A DNA stretch of 64,000 bases from Whalleya microplaca. Its lineage: Eukaryota; Ascomycota; Sordariomycetes; Xylariales; Xylariaceae. The stretch is from assembly GCA_022497155.1 (NCBI GenBank), contig MU385790.1:1-64000 (forward strand). The letters run 5' to 3'. Positions 56,380 through 64,000 of the stretch are shown piece after piece; position 1 is the first letter of the stretch; the number at the start of each line of letters is the position of its first letter. Below the pieces are notes generated by a model that was not told the origin of the DNA, searched no databases, and worked only from the letters and a program-made list of their open reading frames with translations. The translations under genes and the position numbers were made by a program.

Positions 56380-57276
56380 ATGACCCCAAACATAGTGCTG
56401 ATTACTGGTACTACCAGAGGCATCGGAAAAGGCCTTCTGGAGCTCTACCTCGCTAAGCCAAACCACACAGTCATCTCCGCCAACCGCGATCCCAAGCTGC
56501 CCGCATCCCAGGCTCTCCTTGGTCTGCCCACGGCCGAGGGTACTACTCATCTTATCGTCAAGATCGATGCTACTGTACCAACCGACCCCGCCAGCGCTGT
56601 ATAGGAGCTTGAATCTAAAGGTATTAACCACGTCGACATCATCATAGCTAATGCTGGAATCGCTTTATCTTGGCCCAAGGTTTCCGAGGTCAAGACGGAC
56701 GAGATACAGGAGCATGTTGTAGCCAATATTTATGGGTTCATCTGGCTATATCAAGCTTTTCTACCTCTCCTTAAAAAATCTCAGAAGCCCACCTGGGTGA
56801 CAATTGGTTCATGTGCGGCCTGGCTCACGGTATGTTAGCGTTCATATATTTTGGTATCTAACTTTACTAATTGCTAACTCCTTTTTATAGTGAGTGAAAC
56901 TGAAACCAGGAAGCGCAAAGTTTATTAATGTGTAGTAGGGACATGATCCCCATGCAGAACGCTGCTTATGCTCCCACGAAGCTCGTTGGGCACTGGTATA
57001 CCAAAGCAATCCATATAGAAGAGCCAGAGATTTGCGCCTTCCCCATTGACCCAGGGTAAGCCCAAGGATTCCTTAAGCCGTGTGATTATACTTATGGGCT
57101 ACAGTTGGGCCCAGACGGACCTCGGCAATCGCGGCGCTGACGCATTTGGGTATAAGGAGGCGGCTGTACCAGTGTCAGAAAATGTTGCAGGAATCGTCAA
57201 AGTTATTGATTCATCAACAAGATAGACTCATAGTGGAAGGATGTGGGTGCACGATGGGAAACAGGTTCCATGGTAG
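56380..57276 (+). pseudogene. SDR-family (norsolorinate ketoreductase-like) pseudogene with two in-frame TAG codons
   Basis: The open start MTPNIVLITGTTRGIGKGL gives the NAD(P)-binding Gly motif, and NAG at IANAGIA, YAPTK (catalytic Tyr-x-x-x-Lys), DPG|WAQTDLGNRGADAF and SGRMWVHDG make it a recognisable NOR1-type short-chain reductase. Frame is broken by TAG at 56602-56604 between AV and ELESKG, and by TAG at 57223-57225 between STR and THSGR. A GTATGT...ATAG intron after WLT (56830-56890) runs into further stops before the downstream MIPMQNAAYAPTK segment, so splicing also seems damaged. The 57056-57103 intron (GTAAGC...ACAG) is intact. Either one TAG could come from CAG by C-to-T in CpA, the RIP context. 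The product is not expected to be functional. Confidence 0.8.
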
Positions 57277-57810
57277 TGGCTGTTTCTCTGTAACTTGTGG
57301 TCTGGCCATCATGCTACATATGATGGCATCGTGCAGTGCCTAGGCATTTGAGGATGTTGGCTGCAATATCTCCTTAAGTAGGACTCCTCTGCCCCTGTCA
57401 GATGGCTAGACGAATCTCAATCTGAACAATTTCGTGCATGCCAGTATCCTTGCCAATACAGCTTGTTGAGAGTTATGAAGTCAACATCTTCTTATACAAC
57501 GTATTGTACGGATCACTCAGTCTCCACTGCCACCAATGCTTGTTTATTAATTAGATTATAAAATGCTAAAATTAAATCATCATCACTTCTAGCACAAACT
57601 CACTGGCACGCGGCAAAGCTTATTCTTTATCCATTTGCGATAAAAGTCATATAAGTCTTTGTAGTATATTGATATTCTAGATATTGGCCTGCTCTGATGT
57701 AACGCGCGAATTTACCAACAACTCCCCAGGCTGTTAGCCTTATCGACCATCATAACACATAGTTGAATACCAGGAACCAAACAAAAGTTTATGGAAACGA
57801 GGTACTGCAA
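57277..57810. other. convergent intergenic region
   Basis: Between the SDR pseudogene and the minus-strand MFS gene's 3' end. No feature found. Confidence 0.45.
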
Positions 57811-59759
57811 TCAGCGGCTAGTTTTACGCAAGCCCTTGCCACTGGCACACATTGCTGCGCAGATTGCAATAACTGCAAAAGCAGTCGATGCAGCGAATGA
57901 GTACCTCAGGCCATTGTAGTACACTATTCGTGCTTTCAGCTGAACATCGGGTGGAAGTTCTCGCAATGCCTCAACCGAGTGCCGGACTGCGTTAATAACC
58001 TAAATAATTTCCATCGATTAGTGTCACGGCAATCTATATTCAAAAGAACGGATAATGATAGAGAAGGGGCGTACTCTCCATTTGTCTGGTACATCACCCA
58101 GGGCACTCGGGAGCTGGACGCTAAGTGTAGTTTGGACGATGGCGGAGGTGATTGATACACCCCAGACAGTTCCAAGAGATCTAATGAGATAGACGGTGGA
58201 TGAGGACACAGCGTGATCTGCGTCTTGTCAGGAATCAACGATACTTACACGAAGTAGGGATAACTTGCCTGCATGCTCGAATGTCGCTAGGGAGGTGAAC
58301 AATATACCAGGATATACAATACCTTGACCTAAGTTCGCCGGAAAGATATAAACATAATATTTCCAGTCAGCATCTACAAATCTCAAAGAAGTTACTAAGG
58401 CATTGCCAACCGCCATGAGAACGGCGCCAGTGCGGACAAGAGCGATAAGCTTGCCCCATCGTGACATGACAATTCCCGCAATAAGTCCGCCAATAGGGGT
58501 TGCCAGTGACGGGATGGCAAGCCGTGCTCCAGCAGTTGTTGCTGAGTCGAGCAGCACGACCTGGAAAAACAGAGGGAGTATGAAAAGGTACTTTTTAAGT
58601 TAGTGTGATTCCGAAAACACCCGTAGGGGTCACTCACGGCGTAGGCAGAAAGGCCGACACAGACATTCGCTGTCTGAATGGCAATCGGCAATCGACCTTT
58701 CAACATACGAAGAGGAATAACAGGTATTGCAGTAGTCTTAGCTTCGACCAAAAGGAATAGACCGAAAAGCACGATGCTCCCAACTAGGGCTGTTATGACC
58801 CATGGACTACTCCATGGCAATTCGTTTCCACCGAGGCTCAGCCCAACAAGCTGAACACAGATGGCCAAGACTAGAAGTAGTGCCCCTGAGAAGTCGACAT
58901 TATACCAAGTTTCCTTCAGACTAGAATGTCCATAGATATTATTAGGCTGATTCTTGACGACCAAGTGGCCCAGAAGCAATGCTATTATTGAGACGGGAAC
59001 TTGCTAGGAGTTGTTAGTCATATCTTCAAACGATAAACACGAACTTACTAGTAGAAAACACCACCGCCAACCGATGGTATCCGCTATTGAACCACCAAAT
59101 GAGGCACCGCAGATTGCTCCAAAGCCAAATATGCCGTTCTGCATAGCTTGATACATCCCACGTTTGCGGAATGGTATCATGTCAGAGTTTACAATGGTTG
59201 CTAGGACTACTTAGCTGACGCGATATCTCGATCTGAATAATTTCTTACCCATGGTCATAAGTCCACCGCCGCCGAACCCTGCCAAGGCTCGCATGCAATT
59301 GAGCAAGATGATATCGTTCGCAACACCACATCCGAGGCACCCCAACGCAAACGTGAAAGTCGAAATAGAGAAGCAGATGCGGCGTCCAAAGATGTCGGAT
59401 ACACGACCGTACAGAGGTTGAAATGCTGTACTCGTGATCAAGTATGACGTGGTCAGCCAAGAAGCGGTGTTAGTAGCATCAAACTCAGAACTGATCACAG
59501 CATACGTCGCAGCCGTGATTGTTCCGTCGAAGCCGTAAAGAAAGACGTTGGCCATGATTGCCATCTCAATCCAAATGAAATGCCGAGGGGCTTTCCAATC
59601 TTCTTCTTTTGGCGGATTGGAACCTATCAGGGGCTCCCTTTCCCCCTGTTCGGCATCATTGTCGCTGTTATCCTGAATCTGAGGTGTATCTTGTCCATCG
59701 ACGCCTGCATCTGCTCCATCGTGTACTGCTGGCGAACGAGATAGGGGTGGCGGATCCAT
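57811..59759 (-). CDS. MFS transporter, VBA/Fnx1-like (14 helices, 560 aa), with a GC-AG intron
   Basis: Six exons: 59249-59759, 59049-59200, 58638-59003, 58269-58590, 58075-58217 and 57811-57999. Intron 4 (58218-58268) uses a GC donor (GCAG|GCAAGT) and CAG acceptor; the GT donor 24 bases downstream would give a 34-bp intron in the wrong frame. The N-terminal 65 residues are acidic. Motifs: FDGTITAATYAVISSEF, PLYGRVSDIFGRR (motif A), AGFGGGGLMTM, then STVYLIRSLGTVWGVSI near the C-terminal helices, typical of vacuolar basic amino-acid and Fnx1-type transporters. Role by family: export of basic amino acids or drugs. The gene is downstream of the SDR pseudogene, in convergent orientation. Confidence 0.88.
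58218..58268 (-). other. GC-AG intron
   Basis: On the minus strand GCAAGTTATCC...ACGCAG, 51 bp. Phase demands A-D-H-A-V-S-S-S across the junction; the exon ends GCAG, matching the GC-AG donor consensus. Confidence 0.75.
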
Positions 59760-60688
59760 TCTGATCAGGTGTGGTGGTTTGGGCTAGGTTGAGTTCAAAA
59801 TTGTAACAGGTGAAGTTTGATGTTGTTTACCTAGGGTCTAGAAAATTTTCGATATATTATCTCCGAGTTTCGGACGTCATCGTCACTACTGTAATTTATG
59901 AAGCACTACATAGGTATCCATTTTACACTTGTATAAGAAGTTTCATATCTCGAATTCGAGATGCTCGGCAGAAGTACAATTTCTTTGCACGTCAGCTACG
60001 TTGCATCCATTTTTCTATGTATGTCTAGGGTCTGCTATTAGGTAATGTATCTTAGATCTAGCTGATTGGTGAGTTTGGTATATGTTCACACTGGGTAAAT
60101 AGCATTTTCTCCTGTTTGCGATATAGTCTCCGACTAGCTTTAAGCTTCGCGATCGTCAGTGGCATTGCCTTTTGTCAGCACTCCCCTTATTTCAACAATG
60201 CTGATTGGTAAGGTCTCGGCTTGGCATGATGACGCGACAGCTGCAAAGCACCTAAGAATGGCGAGCTACCTCATACTAGTGGCCAAACGAATACATAAGA
60301 GTGATATATTTCGGTATTAATTGACCTGTATAGTGTCATCTCTTGCATATCTATACTATAATGTACTTATATTGGCAATGGTGGGTTGAAATGGCGCAAT
60401 TGTGGACTCGTGTTAGCGGGCGATAGCGCACACAACTTTTACTACTTGTTCGATTGACTCCCCAGGTCTGTGAATGGTTATCAGATATAAATCCATTGAT
60501 TTCTCATTATTTCGGGATGGTTCAACTAGTTGAAACCAATTGAAGTGAAAACTTGTCTCATACATAACAATTTGAAAGTGCTATCTAGGGATATTGTCAT
60601 ACACCAAGGTTAATGTACCCTCAATTACCTTGATAATGGAATCGCTCTCTGACATTGCCAGCCTTAATCGCTGCTATCAAAAGCCACC
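59760..60688. promoter_or_regulatory. divergent promoter region
   Basis: 929 bases between the MFS gene start (minus) and the arylsulfotransferase-like gene (plus). No clear element; small ORFs are chance. Confidence 0.4.
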
Positions 60689-62617
60689 ATGAAATTGATC
60701 TCGTGTCTCGCAGCGAGTCTGACACTGCCACAACTGGCAATTGCGGATTGGCAGTTCAAGTCGCGTTCAGACCTTGCTCCACCACGACTGAACATCACCA
60801 TACCAGCGCCTACAGATGTCGAGAAGGGCTACATATTTGTTGCCCCGTTTGCAGGTTTTCCTGATACGCCCACCGAACAGCACGGACCAAGGCAAGCAGC
60901 CCCATACATCTTTCGAGATGACGGGGATCTAGTTTGGTCTGGGTATGGCTACTATAGCATCTGGGCAACCAACTTCCAAGCAGGGCGCTGGAAAGGCGAA
61001 GATATTCTCTTCAGTTTTGAAGGCGACCATAATCCCGGGTACGGCCATGGACACGGTCACATCACTTTCCTCGACAATCACTATGAGACGATCAGAGAAC
61101 TTCGCGCTGGTAATCGTAAACTTATAGACAAGCACGAGTTCCACATCGTGAATGAGGAAACAGGTCTCATTCAGATCTATCAGCCTGTTCCTCGCGATCT
61201 GACTGCCTGGGGCGCAAGTGCTGAACAGCAGTGGATCGTCAACGCTATAATTCAAGGTACATCTCATGAGAACAAGAGCAGGCCAGTTGAAGTGTTAACT
61301 TGATTTGCAGAACTTGATATTGCCACCGGCGAACTGCTATTTGAATGGGCGAGCTTGGATCATGTCTCTCCCGATGGTATGCCCTACGTGGTCTCGACGT
61401 ACTTAAAACACCTAACACTGCCACAGAAGCAATTTTGCCTATTAACCCTGGACAAGCCGGCTCTGGTTATAATAGTTCCGAGTGAGTAGTATTCAGTTGT
61501 GTTTACTACCTTTTTATCCTGTTTCGAACCATCACTCCGTATTGATGTATAGTCGGGATTTGAAAGCCCCCTGGAATGCATTAAAGCTTCTGATCAATCA
61601 TCAAATTGTCTGACAAAAGCCAATACTGACCCTTAATGATGCAGTGCTTGGGACTATTTCCATATCAACAGCGTTGATAAGGATTCAGATGGCAACTACT
61701 TGATCTCTGCGCGGGATGCATGCAGTATTCACAAGATCAATGGTACAGATGGGAGTATCATCTGGAAACTTAACGGCAAGGCCAGTTCCTTCAAAGTTCC
61801 AAAAAATGCCGAGTTCTGTTTCCAGCATGATGCTCGATTCATAAGCCAATATGACGACGTGGAGATCATAAGCCTCTACGACAATAGCGCGCATGGAACT
61901 GAGCACAGCGGTGGTTCAGAGGTTCACACTGCACCCACAAGTAGCGGGAAGATAATTCAAGTGAACACGTCCTCATGGGAAGCAGATTTAGTACAGGCAT
62001 TCTTTCCCCCTGACGACCTCCTCTCCAAGTCCCAAGGTTCTACTCGAAGGCTTCCCAACGGCAATGTCATTGTGAACTGGGGTTCCTCGGGGGCAGTGAC
62101 CGAATACCTTCAAAATGGCACAGCGATCTTCCATGCATATGTGGATTCTGGATACCTCGGAGTAGGGGTCGAGAACTACCGCGCATTTCGTTACAACTGG
62201 ACTGGTCTTCCGAACGAAGAACCCGCCATTGTAGCTCAAAAGGGTGATGAAGGCACTACTGTATATGTGAGCTGGAACGGTGACACCGAGACAAGATCAT
62301 GGAGATTCTATGCCTTGAGCAAGGAGGACGAATCAAAAGAGTTCCTAGGCGAGGTAGACCGGACAAGCTTCGAAACTTCTCTACACCTGTCCGAGGAAAT
62401 TGTCACTGCGGTGTTCGCCGAAGCTATCGGTATCAACGGCGACTCACTGAAAATCACTGGAACCACTATCATTGAGCCGGAAATCAAACCAGGGGGTAAG
62501 CCACCTAAGATTGCCATTGAGCAAACGTCTGCCGAGAAGACTCTACAGACACCTACTAGTCTCTGGGAGGGATACGGGATCCTGAAGTACTTCCGCCTTC
62601 GTCCGAATGAGCTATGA
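60689..62617 (+). CDS. secreted arylsulfotransferase (ASST)-like protein (553 aa)
   Basis: Exons 60689-61256, 61311-61376, 61427-61481 and 61645-62617; introns of 54, 50 and 163 bp, all phase-consistent. A signal peptide (MKLISCLAASLTLPQLAIA) precedes DWQFKSRSDLAPPRLNI. ASST-family motifs are seen: YIFVAPF, PYIFRDDGDLVWSG, GHGHGHITFLDNHYE, DAWDYFHINSVDKDSDGNYLISARDACSIHKING and FCFQHDARF. This is a beta-propeller fold where His residues transfer sulfate in bacterial PAPS-independent enzymes; fungal members are mostly uncharacterised. Several N-glycosylation sites (NITI, NSS, NTS) occur. It lies 843 bases before a GH27-like gene on the same strand. Confidence 0.85.
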
Positions 62618-63460
62618 GCCTCACTGGTGAGGCGAGCTGCATATATTAGAAGTGGCTACAAGTAGGGATGGAGTTGTTCCTAGCTGTAATTGATGTTGAA
62701 AACGGAGGAATATGGAGAATTACTAGGACATATCTATTCTGGAGCTTGACACTTGTTTCTGATACTAGTTACTTGGATTTAGAAATAGCTCAAATCATGC
62801 GTTCGCCTTCAAGTCTTTTAATCGCATTGCTCGCATGTGAGGAGCTGGAACCTAGAAACCTCATTGAGAACCTAAATGAAGTTTCCAGCACCCTGTTCAT
62901 TATCGATAAATTCAGGACCGCCCTTGAATACTCTTTTTCAGCTCGGCAATGCCCCCCTTTGCTTGTAATAACTACGTGTTGATCACTGATGTAAGATGTG
63001 TGATAATCAGAATCTTGGCACAGAGTGAGAACCAAGTCATTGTTATGATATTTATTGTTGTCCTGCCACTGGTTAAAACTGAGCTTACTTTCCGGGAGGG
63101 GTATTGAATGAGAGTTATGTATATAGTAGTACAGCTTAGTAATTCAAAGCTGTTGAGTTCTGTTCAGATATCCATTGGATAGCAAGTGCCAGCGTACGAT
63201 ACCTATCGTTCTCAGCTAAATATTTACGGCGATCGTCATTTTATCGCTGTGGCTGATCTCATCTGTGGCTAAAAATAATCACCGAGCCCCAAATCCGAGC
63301 CCATGTATGAGATACAGCCGCACGTTTGATGGCGCCAGCAACTTTGGAGTGCCATATATTAGCCCTTGTTGTGCTACAAGCCAGTCAATATAGTCCCTAT
63401 CGCGATGCTCTTGAAGTCGACGACCTCCCAAATTTGAACGTGTAGCGCAAACGATTCAAC
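62618..63460. other. intergenic
   Basis: 843 bases; 62668-62982 is a chance ORF. Probably the promoter of the GH27-like gene at the right. Confidence 0.45.
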
Positions 63461-64000
63461 ATGGCAGGAAAACTTCTGAATATTCTTCTATTCACTTCTG
63501 CCACGGCAGCTGTGTGCGCGCAGAAGACACCGGTGCCATTTTATGGCAAATCGGCGTCTGGCAAAACGTCTCCTCCGCGAGGATGGAACTCTTTCGTCGC
63601 ACAATCCAATAAAGTGAAGCTTACCGTTGCGATGGTCGACGAGCAATGCAGCTTTTTTTATGATAGGAAGAATCGCGGGAACACAGATGATAACTTTAAC
63701 TATTTTTGTGGATTCGACTCAGGCTGGTCGAAGCCTTATGATGGCGACGAGCACGGTCGCATCGTGCCTGACGATTCGGTTTTTGACAGTATGAGTATCC
63801 AGGATTTCGCTGCAAAGCTGCATAGGAATGGAATGAAGTTTGGTATCTACATGATCCCGGGAGCATTCACGGGAGATTCAGAAAAGAAGGTTGAAGGTAC
63901 TAATATTACAATTGGCTCATTGTTCAATACCACAGAGGATCCCCGAGACGCCGTGAGCAATGCTTATAATGCTCGTAATGACTTTGACTACACCAAGCCT
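63461..64000 (+). CDS. GH27 alpha-galactosidase-like, 5' part, cut by window end
   Basis: The frame is open from ATG 63461 to the last base (180 codons), so it was not listed as a complete ORF. A signal peptide (MAGKLLNILLFTSATAAVCA) is followed by SPPRGWNSFVAQSNKVKLT, DEHGRIVPDDSVFDSMSI, LHRNGMKFGIYMIPGAF and NTTEDPRDAVSNAYNARND. The PRGWNS and HGRIVPD motifs and KFGIY strand are those of GH27/melibiase family glycosidases, but the usual YINVDD motif is replaced by a divergent, Cys-rich VDEQC and CGFDSGWS segment. Predicted secreted hydrolase. The catalytic Asp residues lie beyond or near the end and cannot be assessed. Confidence 0.8.
   Translation, partial: MAGKLLNILLFTSATAAVCAQKTPVPFYGKSASGKTSPPRGWNSFVAQSNKVKLTVAMVDEQCSFFYDRKNRGNTDDNFNYFCGFDSGWSKPYDGDEHGRIVPDDSVFDSMSIQDFAAKLHRNGMKFGIYMIPGAFTGDSEKKVEGTNITIGSLFNTTEDPRDAVSNAYNARNDFDYTKP

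Overview
The window looks like nuclear DNA of a filamentous ascomycete (Pezizomycotina; a Sordariomycete of xylarialean type is my best guess, by inference only). The reasons are genes split by short introns of about 50-170 bp with GT/AG borders and CTAAC/CTGAC-like branch sites, Zn2Cys6 regulators, MFS drug and amino-acid transporters, a class II heme peroxidase, a DUG2-type WD40/M20 peptidase, TIM17, and an A+T-rich block at the left end that looks RIP-mutated. There are no operons. Gene models below are my own splicing, checked for reading phase across every junction but not against transcripts.

Layout. 1-3050: A+T-rich heterochromatin-like block with a 36-bp tandem array, a 132-bp tandem array and a decayed coding relic, ending in a set of palindromes. 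3.0-11.9 kb: sparse region with a tiny membrane ORF, an unlisted three-exon gene for a 101-aa protein (5259-5677) and two conserved fungal proteins of unknown function (6459-7714, 8505-9639). 11.9-14.8 kb: four-exon Zn2Cys6/fungal_trans regulator. 16.5-19.0 kb: large membrane protein with a GC-AG intron. 19.2-25.0 kb: compact group of a DHA1 MFS transporter, an isochorismatase-fold protein, a second Zn2Cys6 regulator and fumarylacetoacetase, possibly a small catabolic module. 25.4-30.0 kb: about 1,480-aa protein of unknown function. 30.1-30.7 kb: a non-autonomous DNA transposon with 46-bp perfect terminal inverted repeats and 8-bp flanking repeats.

30.9-43 kb: four-helix membrane protein, APH-like kinase, secreted class II peroxidase, dienelactone hydrolase, a DUF885 metallopeptidase-like protein carrying a copia-gag-like N-terminal domain, and a secreted DUF4185-like protein. 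43.4-46.1 kb: Thr-type asparaginase and TIM17 (with a 27-nt microexon). 46.1-49 kb: a long intergenic zone rich in TACCTA/TAGGTA words and microsatellites. 49.0-51.8 kb: DUG2. 53.5-54.4 kb: Arg/His-rich protein. 56.4-57.3 kb: an SDR (norsolorinate-ketoreductase-like) pseudogene with two in-frame TAG codons. 57.8-59.8 kb: VBA/Fnx1-type MFS transporter with a second GC-AG intron. 60.7-62.6 kb: secreted arylsulfotransferase-like protein. 63.46 kb to the end: 5' part of a GH27 alpha-galactosidase-like gene.

Functions together: housekeeping genes (TIM17, DUG2, fumarylacetoacetase) are interleaved with accessory, saprotroph-type functions (peroxidase, glycosidase, secreted enzymes, efflux). The most unusual items are the gag-like/DUF885 fusion at 38467-40650, the TIR element at 30138-30671, the two GC-AG introns and the SDR pseudogene. 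I see no clear evidence of a wholly new multi-gene system.
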